A DNA stretch of 64,000 nucleotides, taken from positions 9,231,001 through 9,295,000 of the forward strand of contig NC_065417.1 of NCBI RefSeq assembly GCF_024362695.1, in the 5' to 3' direction. Origin of the DNA: Pectinophora gossypiella. Its lineage: Eukaryota > Arthropoda > Insecta > Lepidoptera > Gelechiidae. Below, in pieces: positions 21,500-32,255 of this stretch. The position numbers and the translations under genes are program-made. The stretch's first letter is position 1. Each line of letters begins with the position of its first letter. The notes under the pieces were generated by a model. It was given only the letters and a program-made list of their open reading frames with translations. It searched no databases and had not been told where the DNA came from.

Positions 21500-21790
21500 C
21501 CATTGTTTTAGATTTACGCGGTTATTATCATAATTAAAACACATAATAACGGGTTCTTACCGCGTTTAAATCAGGGATATGATACTCCCGATATTAGCGT
21601 CAAAGAAAGAGGGTAGACAGATATGTCTGCCCGTAGAAAATTATGGATACACCCTGATCTACCTACTCCACTCCAATCTCATCAGTCATCCCGTGATCAT
21701 GGCACTTACCACAGTGTCGAAATATCGAGAGTCTCATATCCCTGATTTAAACGCGGTAAGAACCCGTTATTATGTGTTTTAATTATAGCT
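21500..21790. mobile_element. Palindromic element PAL, complete copy
   Basis: A 291-bp element flanked by a perfect 10-bp direct repeat AGTCCCTTAT (21490-21499 and 21791-21800). Inside, 66-bp inverted arms (21530-21595 and 21721-21786) match with only two mismatches: ATAATTAAAACACATAATAA...CGCGTTTAAATCAGGGATAT. An extra 30 bp at the left only (CATTGTTTTAGATTTACGCG) makes the element asymmetric. The centre carries GGGTAGACAGATATGTCTGC, itself partly palindromic. Related copies are 12468-12640 and 44545-44650. No coding capacity is credible and no known family is recognised. Confidence 0.75.
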
Positions 21791-21999
21791 AGTCCCTTAT
21801 ATAGAGGGAAGAAATAGAGTATGCGATACGTTCACTTCTCTAAGTACAAAATTGATTACAGATCTAGTCAAAAGACAAATACAAATTACTTTGACTTAAA
21901 TACCTAATAATAATAAATCCCGAATTAATAAATTCTTTAATAACAAGTCTGTAATAACTTAAACACTTTAATGTTCTATGAAGGAAAGTTAAGTTGTTT

Positions 22000-22690
22000 C
22001 ATGAGGAGGTATGTTTGGTCCGTCCGTAGTATCGAACGAGATGAAGCGAACCGAGATTTATGATTGAGAAAAATCTCTTAATGGACCATCGCGCATGGCC
22101 GTCGGTGATAAATGTGCAATTTTAACTTTGAGAATGCAAGCTCCAAGTTTTGACTGCACATGATGTATGTATTTATGTTGTTTTGAGAAACGGAACGTGT
22201 TTATAGCAATAATTCTGTTTATTTTTAACACTGTCGTTTGGTAGCTGATATATTATTATTTCTATCTTTATGAATTATTTCTGATTTTATGTTTTTGAAA
22301 AACTATTGCGAACGTTTAAAGGTGTAGGCGGTTTTCAGAATGACGTCATCTTATAAAATATGGTAACAGCATGGTTGTATAAGTCATATGAATCTTTAAA
22401 CTTTTACGATGACTATTTTCTAATCTAGACCACGCGACATAAATAATTACTATTTATTTTATAAGTTACTACCCAATCAAAACGTGGTATGACATTAAGC
22501 ACTCGTATATTACCACCAGTAAATATAGATTAACTACAGCTGAAGGGAAACGTCCAAGAGAGAAGGTTTTAATTACTACTTGCAAAGAAATATAGTCTCT
22601 CAAGACAAAGCTCGAGGACATAGCACCGCCCGCAAATTGGGAGCGTTAAGAGACTATAAACAATACGCATCGGTGTTTCAGGCAAAACAC
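22000..22690. other. Unassigned stretch
   Basis: A+T-rich with no recognisable repeat, RNA gene or exon. It leads into the CpG-rich block at 22760. Confidence 0.4.
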
Positions 22691-22759
22691 TCGACACAAT
22701 AATTTTTCCACATTCATACAATAAGGGCCGCAGTCAATGAGTCTAGCCTGATACTTGCA

Positions 22760-23060
22760 CAAGTAAAGTTTGTCGCACACACGCTCGCGCCCCACTCGTC
22801 CCGGCTACAACAGATCGCGTGCGGAAAGCTTCACACACGCACACCACGCCGCGCTCGGCGCCCTAAGCTGTGGTCAGTACTAACGCAAACTGTGTGACGG
22901 ACACACGAAAAACGAGCTGAAAACGGAACGCAACTCTTGCAAAATCAAAACAATATCATCCCGGTACCATAAACTCTTTGACGCGAATGTAACGCTCCGT
23001 CCTGACAGTCTCCGCGGCCGGAACGCGTATGTAAATGTTACTGCGTCTGTGTTCGTTCTT
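22760..23060. promoter_or_regulatory. CpG-rich block, possible promoter region
   Basis: About 300 bp much richer in G+C and CpG than its surroundings (GCTCGCGCCCCACTCG, CACACCACGCCGCGCTCGGC, TCCGCGGCCGGAACGCG). It contains a TCAGTA initiator-like site near 22873. About 240 bp further on, ATGGAAACAGCATTCGG (23297) opens a short frame ending at a strong donor-like GTAAGTAT (23331). A start-of-gene reading is possible on the plus strand, but no transcript or homologous protein supports it. Confidence 0.3.
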
Positions 23061-23799
23061 TATGATCATCTGTCAAAACTCGGATACATGTGACGTTTCG
23101 CATCTGAAATGTAAACAAAAGTTCACCGGTTACTTTTGAATTTATTTGGACGTTATTTACGACGTGTAAAGCAAGTAGAGTTATGAACTTGAACGTGTTG
23201 AATTAATTGCTCGACTAAGTGTCGCGACGCAGATTGTTTTGGATTATTTTCGTATGAGTAAGTAGATTATTTCTAATATATTTCTAAGGACAAAGTATGG
23301 AAACAGCATTCGGACGTGTAAAACGTTTAGTAAGTATACTTTATGACTTGTCGGGTGCGCTGTAAAAAGTTTTATGACGCACTGATTTCCATACGAAAAT
23401 GACAAGTATATTTGTATAACGGCCTTACATATTTATAATTACATAGTCTTTATTTAGCGGTTTTTTATGGTGTAATAATTATACCTCTAGTAGTTATTCT
23501 TTACTAAACCTGCAAACATTGACATAAGTAAGTGTTCATAATATATATTTAATATTTCTTAATATAATATACAGGGAATTAGCTAGCGCTCATGTGTTGA
23601 AAGTTGATCCAAGTATTGCAATCAGTAATTCTTCATTTGCCGATGTGGTAATCTCATAGCCACGCTGCTAATCCTTAGGGGTGACGTTCGGTTACATCAT
23701 GGTCAGATGGTAGGGTTGCCATCTCTGGAAAATAATATATATACCTTTTGATACAACTTTATTTTTCAATAGTATATGTATAAAGTTGAGTCGGTTTGT

Positions 23800-23946
23800 G
23801 GTTCGCGCCCAACTGGGCACCCTCAGGCCTGTTGTCTTAAACGTTGTACCGGGTGAGAGCCTTCAGCGCTCCCCATTTGTCCGGCCAAGTAGTTAATGCC
23901 ATCTGCGGCAAATCTACAATAAGTCACGTCAAAAAAAAAAAAAAAA
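23800..23946 (+). mobile_element. Family G retroposon, 5'-truncated, recent
   Basis: Begins inside the element at GGTTCGCGCCCAACTGGGCA and ends in poly-A (23931-23946) after CAATAAGTCACGTC. A perfect 12-bp target duplication GAGTCGGTTTGT stands at 23788-23799 and 23947-23958. Truncation at the 5' end with intact poly-A and duplication is the classic product of target-primed reverse transcription. Confidence 0.9.
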
Positions 23947-24105
23947 AGAGTCGGTTTGTACATATAATTTTGTCTCCAGCGAAAGGATAACATGACATTA
24001 TGTTATCTCGCTTGTTAGTAAATAAAATGTCACATTTTTGTGCAATTGCAGTACGTCCTTGCAGTAAACCTGATTAAAGAGGAAAATAATAAACACCCTT
24101 CAGCA

Positions 24106-24164
24106 TTTTTTTTATATCACTTATTGTAGGTTTGCCTCGGATGGCATTAATTACTTGGCCAGAG
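24106..24164 (-). mobile_element. Family G retroposon 3' fragment
   Basis: TTTTTTTTATATCACTTATT, GTAGGTTTGCC and GGATGGCATTAATTACTTGG match the 3' end of family G on the minus strand. It stops after TTGGCCAGAG, so only about 60 bp were inserted or kept. Confidence 0.7.
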
Positions 24165-24297
24165 CTGCATTTCATCTATCGTAACTAAAATAAATATATT
24201 GACTCCTCTATACAGGTTCAAAACATTTTACAAAGTAGATAAAGTTAAAAGATTATAAATTAAATACGGACATTACAATACCTTATATTATTTATAA

Positions 24298-24351
24298 AAC
24301 ATTTAGCAACAAATGGGCGGCCGCATTGCACTGAAGCAATTTCTTCCAGGC
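24298..24351 (-). mobile_element. LINE 3' UTR fragment
   Basis: AACATTTAGCAACAAATGGG, CGGCCGCATTGC and GAAGCAATTTCTTCCAGG correspond on the minus strand to CTGGAAGAAATTGCTTC...GCGGCCGCC, the block also present at 46776-46820 (plus) and 56235-56289 (minus). Confidence 0.65.
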
Positions 24352-24412
24352 AACCACTACCAGGAATCAGCCATAAAAAACTTGGATGCGGGACGGTGCA
24401 GCAACAAAAGTC

Positions 24413-24596
24413 TTCGTCTTCTTCTTCTTCTATCGTGTGGGTTGTGAGGTGGATTACCAACCCCATCAACCCTGGTGTCAGGGTTACTATTGAACCGCCA
24501 AAGGCCCTGACATGGCTCATGTAACAACTACTAACTTGAATTAGTAAGTAGTAACCGGGACCAACGTCTTAACGTGCCTTCCGAAGCACGGCAACG
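24413..24596 (-). mobile_element. SINE family B, 3' two-thirds
   Basis: CTTCTTCTTCTATCGTGTGG, GTGAGGTGGATTACCAACCC, CCAAAGGCCCTGACATGGCT and GGACCAACGTCTTAACGTGC follow the reverse complement of family B in order. The tRNA-like head is lost beyond CCGAAGCACGGCAACG. Confidence 0.85.
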
Positions 24597-25237
24597 CAAC
24601 AACGGTCAATCATATATTTAAAAAACAAACGTTTTTCTGCACGTATGAAAATAAGTGAAATAATATGAGGCGTCTCTACATTTTTAATTTTGTAACTATC
24701 CCTACCCTACTCAATAGCTACAGCCCTAAAGCTTGTCTGCAAGTACACATTAGAATGTGTGCGTGGATAGTTTGTGCCTCCCCTATTAGAGTCGCTCATA
24801 TGACACCCGCTTATAATTGCATTCCTCTAAAATATTACTGCACAGTTTATCTAGCGCACTTTATAGTTGGACACTGGTATTGTTCAGTGAAAAGACAAGT
24901 TTTTTTTTTATTATTTCAATAATAGTGTTAAATGTAAAAGGTTATCGAGTGCAAATAATACAAACCGTTCAACGGCCAAACAGTGAACGCGATCCGAAGC
25001 TGTTCAAAGAGTTCAGCTCGAAAAAATACAATTATAAATATACATAACCACATGTAGTATTAGTGTAGTTAAAGGGTTTTAGAGTGTTTAAGAGTGACAG
25101 TGAATATCTTGTTTTTTAGTAAGTAATTAGCTGTCTTTTTAGTGTGAAATGGACACAATTTAAACTAAAAACTGATTAATTGATATTTCCCCACCCTCGT
25201 TAGGAATCTCAGGGTAATGGATAGGTATAAAAGAGAC

Positions 25238-25328
25238 CTTTAGCGGCTCAATAATAACCCTTGTCAGGGTTATCTTGTGTCACAGGGTTGATGAGGTTGG
25301 TAATCCACCTCACAACCCACAATATGTA
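25238..25328 (+). mobile_element. SINE family B 3' fragment
   Basis: TAGCGGCTCAATAATAACCC, CAGGGTTGATGAGGTTGGTA and CCACCTCACAACCCACA, with an extra TTATCTTGTGTCA-type insertion between them. It is plus oriented, the opposite of 24413-24596. Confidence 0.7.
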
Positions 25329-25508
25329 AGAAAATATGAGATAAAAATGTATATACCTAATTATAGTAATTAATACAAGCCTGAAAATGATATCATCACC
25401 CAAACCCACAAGCGACTAGGTTATTACGCTTATTGGGCTCATTAACAAAACCTAAAGGGTTTTATTAGAAGAAAGACCATCTCCGTAGACAATACACTTA
25501 GACATCTT

Positions 25509-25533
25509 AAGTGGAGGCTGACTGTGGTGGCAT
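25509..25533. repeat. Direct repeat flanking MITE I (left)
   Basis: AAGTGGAGGCTGACTGTGGT, continuing GGCAT, recurs with three changes immediately right of the MITE at 25970-25995 (AAGTGGAGGCTAGCCGTGGT then GGCAT). It is too long and diverged for a simple target duplication; it may be an older tandem repeat into which the MITE inserted. Confidence 0.6.
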
Positions 25534-25539
25534 ATTATA

Positions 25540-25968
25540 AAGCTGGGTCTACACCATCACTACAGTGTATCACGTTATCGTATCGTATCGTCGTCGTAAG
25601 TTAGGTTCACATTATGTATCACTGTTGTGTATCGTATCCCCGTATCGTTTTGGTCGCGAATTGAGACTGCGTATCATGGATGATGATAGGAATACGATGA
25701 TCGAAATTAAAAAAAAATAGATTAGTGACCTAGCTGTAAAAAGCCGCGTATCTTGACCGCATCCCGCATCCAAATTAGCGGTCTTGATACGCATCCACAC
25801 ATCCACACTCAGAATCATGGTGCACACATTGGCGATCCATTCGGCAGAAGATGCATAATAATAATGTGGATCTCAACTATATGGACACCGTGTATCATGC
25901 TAGTGTCCATACTAGTGATACGCGTCAGCCATGGGATCGAGAAACCGATACATATGTAGACCCAGCTT
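25540..25968. mobile_element. MITE with inverted GTATC arrays, family I
   Basis: The 429-bp element ends in perfect 14-bp inverted repeats AAGCTGGGTCTACA (25540-25553; partner 25955-25968) with TA on both sides (25538-25539, 25969-25970). The left half carries many GTATC motifs in direct orientation (GTATCACG, ATCGTATCGTATCG, GTATCGTATCC). The right half carries mostly GATAC (GATACGC, TGATACGCG, GATACAT). Such mirrored subterminal arrays are typical transposase-binding sites. Overlapping ORFs on both strands are products of the repeats. Confidence 0.7.
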
Positions 25969-25969
25969 T

Positions 25970-25995
25970 AAGTGGAGGCTAGCCGTGGTGGCATC
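25970..25995. repeat. Direct repeat flanking MITE I (right)
   Basis: Partner of 25509-25533 with about three substitutions. The first base overlaps the TA of the MITE insertion. Confidence 0.6.
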
Positions 25996-25999
25996 TTCT

Positions 26000-27480
26000 T
26001 AATTTCTTAACCACTACCCGCACGCAGCGGGATGGAATTAAGAAAACATTCGCCACATTTACTGGCTCGTATTTATGGTTATATTTGTGACTGTAGGGCT
26101 GCGACGGGTCTTCGAGATACTTCGGTCTGAAAAGGAAAAAGAAATAACAGTTATTGTTTTAGTAATTAGGTTGCATATTGTTTGGATAATTTAACACACC
26201 CCACACATTATACTTACACGTGTTAATTGTGTAATCCCTTTTGGGGTGATCTACATCCACATTTAGTGCCTATCGGAGTCTTTAGAGAGATTATGATGAA
26301 TCGTATGGCGACTTAATGTTAGACGACACAATTACAGGTTCATGTCATCACAAGACATGCTTGGGATCGTAAACAGTGGATAGATGTAGTTTCTATTGAA
26401 TTTTATAAGCCGTACTGTGTTGTAGTTAGTCTACACAGCCAGCCCTGTCGCGGTATAATCCGACCACATTAGACAGAACACATTTAGTACAAGGTGAGTA
26501 TGTAATGTTATGTATATTGCTGTCTGTTTCTACAGCGTGTTAAGCGTGTCTTCATATTTTTAGCAAAAAAAAAATATATGGTGTGCAATAAAGTACTGTA
26601 AATATATGAAGTAAAACGCATTATGTAAATTCGAAAACTATCATAATCCAACCCAACTTAGAAGAAGAAGTCTCGACAATAATATTGAAGTCGCAGTGTA
26701 ATTTCATAGGTTTTTCACCTCCCAATCGCTCTGAGTGCCACCAGCTGATCATAACACGAGAAAAACAAACCATTTTCATACCCATTTTCTCTACGGAAAA
26801 CTCCTCACTCGACCACGTCTTAGCGTCCAGCCACGAAAGCAATAAAGAGCGCAAGCTTCCACGTTCATTAATTAACCTCCATACACCCATCCCCCTTACA
26901 CTTAAGTAAACTATTTGTAAATGAGCAAACCTCTCTCTCACACCAGCTTTGCGCAAAAATTAACTACTACATGTTCTCTCCCACACATGAAACTCGTAAG
27001 AATGCATATGCACATACTCACTCAACCGTGAAAAGGGCTCAACACAGTTTTTCTTTTAGGGAAAATGTTGTTAATTACCGACTTGATAAAGCGCAGTTTT
27101 CTTTGCTTTATGTCTGTTGATATTTGACTTTGTGTTGTTAATGGGTCACGTGTGGTTAGTTTCCTATCCTCCTGTAATAAATCTTGTAGTTCTCTCGTAA
27201 TTACAATGTTCTTGTCTGCTGTGTGTTTTCATTAAGTTACAGTTCTATGCAGTATTTAAACTTTATAAGAGAAAATTGAGAACGTTTTAGTAGAATATAC
27301 TGTCTTCAATAAAGTGGGTAGATATTTATTTTAGTAGTGTATAAGATTCAAGAGTATGTAATTAGCACAACTTATTTTGCTTGCATGTTGATTACTTTTG
27401 AACCAAAAGTGACTATAGACGGTCATTATAAATTATTATAAAATATAAATAATTGTTAAATTGATTGTTCTTATATCCTG
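26000..27480. other. Unassigned stretch
   Basis: No recognised repeat family or exon. Two overlapping ORFs (26621-26956 minus and 26685-26909 plus) lie in a locally GC-balanced block and cannot both be genes; neither shows a known domain. Confidence 0.4.
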
Positions 27481-27483
27481 CAT

Positions 27484-27618
27484 AGAGCTGGTTTTCCCTT
27501 CACGGGTTGGAAGGTCAGACAAGCAGTCGCTTCTGTACGTAGAAAACTGGACCTGTCAAATCTTCGGGTTAGGTAAGCGGATCCTGTAAAGAATGGGATA
27601 ACGCTAGGGAGATTATGG
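27484..27618 (+). mobile_element. SINE family D 3' fragment
   Basis: GAGCTGGTTTTCCCTTCACG, GGTTGGAAGGTCAGACAAGC, CTGGACCTGTCAAATCTTCG, GGTTAGGTAAGCGGATCCTG and GGGATAACGCTAGGGAGATT reproduce the family D 3' half. A 4-base ACGT insertion follows CTTCTGT. Confidence 0.8.
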
Positions 27619-28189
27619 TGATTGTTCTTATAATATACATTTTAAACAACTTTCATAACAGGTTATCTATTTGTATTTACACTTATACCTTCAACCAAGT
27701 CATTATTAGTAAATATTAGCTTCCCATGTTTTCTAATGAGCTGTATTCTCTAGTCTCTGGAACATGACGTCATAGACATTAGACATTCACAGAACAGCAA
27801 GTGTTTATGGAACGGATTTCACCAACCTTTCTTCTCTCCTGACACATCAAAGACGGAATTCCAAAAACATAAACATACCAACTTATGATATTCAAATAGG
27901 CTACATACGTCACAATCAATCACGCACTTCGTCATTAAAGGCTTACGTCGCTCATTCATGCTCTCTCAAGAATTGTCTCCCAAACTCATCCGATCGCGGC
28001 AAAGGCGATAAATTTACTTTCATCCTTTTCCATGCGCCGCGCAACCCTTCTACTACATGTTGTGACGCCATATTTGAGATTTAAAAATAAATTATTGGAA
28101 CGCTATTTAAATTTTTATTTAAATTGATTATATTTTTTTCTGTTTTGGCTCGTTTGCATTTTTGGGATTAGAATAAAATAAAGTGTCAC

Positions 28190-28345
28190 AGAGATGGGGG
28201 TCGCGTGTTGTCCCTGTCTGGCGGTTGGGGCGGCGGCGCGCGCCTGGGCGGGCGGTATGCAAATGCTCGAGTAGCAGTGGTGAGGCTTGAGCGTGTGTGT
28301 GTGCCCTGTACCATTGGCCGCGCTAGAACGGCCAACTTCGCCAGC
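28190..28345. promoter_or_regulatory. GC-rich block with POU octamer
   Basis: Very GC-rich for this window (GGCGGTTGGGGCGGCGGCGC, GCCTGGGCGGGCGG) and immediately followed by a perfect octamer ATGCAAAT (28257-28264). A GCAGTTA initiator-like site stands near 28342. It could be an enhancer or promoter of an undetected gene. Without transcript data the direction is unknown. Confidence 0.35.
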
Positions 28346-28349
28346 AGTT

Positions 28350-30885
28350 ACGGTTGTTTTTCGTTCCGCTTCTAATTAACTTCCGTATATTCTTAAAGTA
28401 ACTTTTCTCATCTCGTTCCCTTTAGTTTTTTCGTTCGGCTAACGAACCGGGTTATTATGTGAAATACAATCGCGTGTGCGACGCGGAAATGCATTTTTTA
28501 TGTTTCTGTGTGGTTGTTTTGCCAAGTTGACGTACGAGACAGTTTTTAATTTATGTAAAAAACTGCAAGACGAATTATTTGTACGTTTTCTATATTATTA
28601 ATCAAATGAGGAGTGTCACGGCAATTTTCAGTGATTTTCCGTATGCAAAATTGCTGCAATAAAAATCATGTAAGTCGACTAAAATGTTACTTTTACAACC
28701 AAAAGTGTGCGATTTTATGAGCTTTTAAAATAAATTACCGACTTAAACAGCGCTTTTGCATTTCCTGAACATTCGCGGGGGAATGTTTTATTCGCGTATT
28801 ACTTGTGTTACTGATGTACTACATAAATTTAATTATTGAAATACTTTCATCAATCAAATTCTACCATGTCCACAAAGACCAAAATTGTGATGGAAATCTC
28901 GTAAGTAAGAAATAAAAACTTAACTATGGCTAATTAAAGTACAGGCAATCGTGTGACTTTTCCGCCCCACAGCGACGATTATAAAACCATTAAAAATGTT
29001 CAAAAAGCGTCCTAAAAGTCGCTGCTTAACCATAAATCACACACCGATTACTGCAGTAAAAAACGTAATAAAAACAAAGTTTGTAGGGGAATTAGGCTCG
29101 TTACGCAATTGTTATACAACCAGTAGTAATATTTCTGACTTTAACTATAAATACAGCACAGCTTAGGTTCAAAATAAAAGAAATATTAACTTAACCTTGT
29201 ACATTTTTTTTTGGTTTTTATACTTTTTTGAATCGTAAAAATGGCGGAGGATTTCTCTCCGTTTTTTATGGCAACACCGAACGTCTTTAATTGCTCCTTT
29301 GACAGACATTAAGGGTCGGTGATCTGACTAACTTTCGGGTGTGGTCGGTGCAAAAGTGAACATGGAGAGCTGGCAATATATTTTTATAGTTTTCCGAGTG
29401 TTTTATTATCGGCTTAAGCGAGGTACAAACGTTCCAACAAGTTTGGAACCGATTCAACACCCTTCCTGTTCTTCGGCTTTTGGCGATAGAAAAATATCAC
29501 TTAAGACCATTTGAAAATTCAACCCAAACCTGAATCGTCGACAGGTCTGGTCTGGTCTCTACCTTATAATACTATAAAATTCTATAGGTTGCAAATTAGA
29601 AAGGTTTAGTACGAATAACCGACGATATCGTAAATTATATTCACAGGTTAGCGACTCAAAGATCTCCGAAAGGGCAATTTTAATTAGGCCCCAAATGATT
29701 TACAAGCCATCAAAATAACTGAAACACATTTTATGGTCTGATGAAACAAAACGAAGTGAGACAATTAAAATAAAAGGTTATGAGACCACAGGTTTATTCT
29801 TCGACTTTGGGAAGCAACTTTTCAAGACACCATCCGCATGTTTTTTTTTTAAATAATACCTGATACCTGGCTTTACTTATTTATTAAAAGCATTGGTAAC
29901 ATTATGTGACACTCCTATTAGATAAATATTTTTTAATTTTATTTATGTTACGTGCGTTCTGTTGACTGTATAGAAACAACTTTGCAAAAAGTAATATATG
30001 ACCCAACCAAGGTTTAATAATGTGAATCTCTCAATGTTTATAGCAAAAAACATCGACGTAGAAGGCAGGCGACGAAAAGTATTCGCCGCGGAATGCACTT
30101 CTGCATGCACAATGCGCTTTTGTTTAGAGAAAGTATTTCACATTTTAACCTCTGAGTGATTTATTTTTATAATATGATTTATAAAACGGCCACTGCCCGT
30201 TGTCGTGCCTACATCGGATTCTCGATTTTTATTTTTATTTATTTACTTAAATGTGGCAATTGTGTTTTATTTTTTTATACTGTACGACGTTTATCTCCTT
30301 TTATGACAATGCTAATGCACTTTATTAATTATTATTTTTATTGCAACTGAGTTTTAAATATTGAATCCTATTTATGAGATATCTTTCAATCTCCATGCTT
30401 TGTGCGAATTAGCATTACTTAACTTTATATTTTTGAATTGTCTGATTCATTCTTAAGTGTTTTTTCAATTCATATTTTTCATTCAAACTATTTATGTTCC
30501 ATTTCAATCATAAGTAACGTTCTTTGTAATAGTCCTTTGTAAGCACGACAATAATCAAATAGCTTTGTTTCAATGCAGCAAAAATATTGAATTTAAGTTT
30601 ATGAAGGTAGTATAAGTGTTGTAAGTGAATCTACCAGAAGACCAAAGTATTCATGGCAGGCGTAATATGTGCCAGAGCTGTTCCATTACTGGTAAGTTGT
30701 ATTTTTTTTTTAAATTGTAGATTTGCTGGATAATATGATATTGGCCATAAAGACATTAATATAGGTATATTTTAATGTTAAATTCTTACAAAAGGATCTG
30801 CAAGTTCGGATCACATATGCCCCATTATTATAATATATGAGACTGCATGTGTGCATACTACTGTACCTACCTAATACTAACATGA
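28350..30885. other. Unassigned, repeat-poor stretch
   Basis: No recognised repeats. It includes AAAAATGGCGGAGG (29238-29251), a partial YY1/Pho-like ATGGCGG. Pyrimidine-rich tracts occur, but no convincing acceptor-exon-donor series was found. Confidence 0.4.
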
Positions 30886-30894
30886 TTATGATCA

Positions 30895-31020
30895 TAGGCC
30901 TCAGGTTCGACTCTTGGTCATGTTTTTTTTTTTCAAAAGTTACTCGGATATGGGTGTTCCTTCATCGACTTGCAGTGGACCGTTGTGGTTGACTATGCTC
31001 AGTGCTTCTTCAATTTATGA
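30895..31020 (+). mobile_element. Possible SINE remnant
   Basis: CTCAGGTTCGACTCTTGGTC carries a B-box-like GGTTCGACTCT, followed by a poly-T run and CGACTTGCAGTGGACCGTTG with TGACTATGCTC. This resembles the body of an insect tRNA-SINE, but there is no second copy in the window and no A box was identified. Confidence 0.3.
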
Positions 31021-31460
31021 TAGAAAGCACTTGGTATATTTTGTGTATTTAGAAAAAAAAGAAAATATTTCTTAATAGAGGACACCACCGCATCACATTT
31101 TTCGTACTCTATTTGTATTTTAAAAGATAATATTTGTAACGAATTAGAAAGGTAACAGGTACCTGTTACTTATAATATCTATGTGTTTTTTAGCTTAAAA
31201 ATAAGTACTGCTAAATACTCATAAGTATGTCACAAGTTAAACAATCCCCACATAACAAGATAGTCTTAAAATACTATGTTACTACCAACTTCCAAGTTTG
31301 TTGTAAGTTGACTATATTTCCCAACAAACATCGAAACTAATGGAGCAACAACCAACAAATTGTCACCTGCAACTCGTAATAACAATTTAAAGTAACTATT
31401 TGTCTTGGCAGACTTCTTTGTAGGGATGTCTTGTCGCTTTGTTAGCGATAAAGCGATAAG

Positions 31461-31615
31461 GGGTCCCGGTTACTACTTACTGATGTAAGTATTCTAAGTG
31501 TGTAGTCGTTACATGAGCCATGTCAGGGGCCTTTGGTGGCTGAAAAATAACCCTGATACCAGGGTTGATGAGATTGGTAATCCACCTCATAACCCACACG
31601 ATAAGAAGAAGAAAC
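31461..31615 (+). mobile_element. SINE family B, 3' half
   Basis: GGGTCCCGGTTACTACTTAC, GTCGTTACATGAGCCATGTC, AGGGGCCTTTGGTGGCTGAA, CAGGGTTGATGAGATTGGTA and AACCCACACGATAAGAAGAA. It begins near the core, just after GCGATAAAGCGATAAG, which may be a LINE 3' UTR scrap. Confidence 0.85.
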
Positions 31616-31755
31616 GATAAGGGACCGAATATTTCCTAATTGAAGGAAAAAAATGTACTAATAATACTTTTACTTGGTAGATCAGGAACGCATACAAATG
31701 TAGAATGCGTTCAACTGCTTACCTTACTTGTGGCTCTCCTCACTTTATGATCTTT

Positions 31756-32022
31756 TGTTGTGAGGTGGATGACCAACTACAGCAACCCTGATGTCAGGGT
31801 TACTATTGAGCCAGCAAAAGCCGCTGACATGACTCATAACGACTACGTACTTACATCAGTTAGTCACCCGGGACCAACGGGTTAGCGTGCCTTCCGAAGC
31901 ACGAATCATCTTCTATAATGTCCTAACGAAACGAGCTTTATGTGATATAGTCCCACGGGATTCGTACCAGGAACTTCTGGATCGTGAGCCCAATAGTCAA
32001 CCACTGGACCACGGAAGCCGTT
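31756..32022 (-). mobile_element. tRNA-derived SINE, family B, nearly complete
   Basis: Minus-strand copy from TTGTGAGGTGGATGACCAAC through GGGACCAACGGGTTAGCGTG to the tRNA-like head (GACCACGGAAGCC, reverse of the GGTC head). The B-box position is degenerate (TTCGTACCAGGAA). It faces the family B copy at 31461-31615 across about 140 bp. Confidence 0.85.
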
Positions 32023-32139
32023 CAAAATTATACTTATTGGTGAAGTTATATTGATGGTGAAGTTTTTAATCCTCAGTAGTCTCTATTTCTTTTTCTCGGC
32101 TCCTAATCACGATCGTACTTCTATACTTTTGAATAACAT

Positions 32140-32255
32140 AACATATACATAAACAGCCTATATACGTCCCACTGCTGGGCACAGGCCTCCCCCCAATCAA
32201 CCGGAAGGGGTATGGAGCATATTCTACCACGCTGCTCCACTGCGGGTTTGTGGAC
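32140..32255 (-). mobile_element. SINE family A, 5'-truncated, with 15-bp target duplication
   Basis: The 3' half of family A (ACATATACATAAACAGCC, GTCCCACTGCTGGGCACAGG, GGAAGGGGTATGGAGC, CTGCTCCACTGCGGGTTTGT) is flanked by a perfect 15-bp direct repeat ACTTTTGAATAACAT (32125-32139 and 32256-32270). Missing head, intact tail and duplication together show insertion by target-primed reverse transcription. The two flanking ORFs are shadows. Confidence 0.9.

Noticed and set aside
21579..21782. Shared peptide between 12494-12703 and 21579-21782
   Set aside because: It arises from the PAL element and runs through its inverted arm; the frames are not preserved across copies.
21490..21800. PAL element as a target-site artefact of family E
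   Set aside because: The 10-bp flanking repeat could be chance at one locus, but the independent 12-bp repeat at 44533-44662 with coinciding element ends makes real boundaries more likely.
25612..25959. Overlapping ORFs in the 25.7 kb region
   Set aside because: Both lie inside MITE I and are explained by its repeated GTATC/GATAC motifs.
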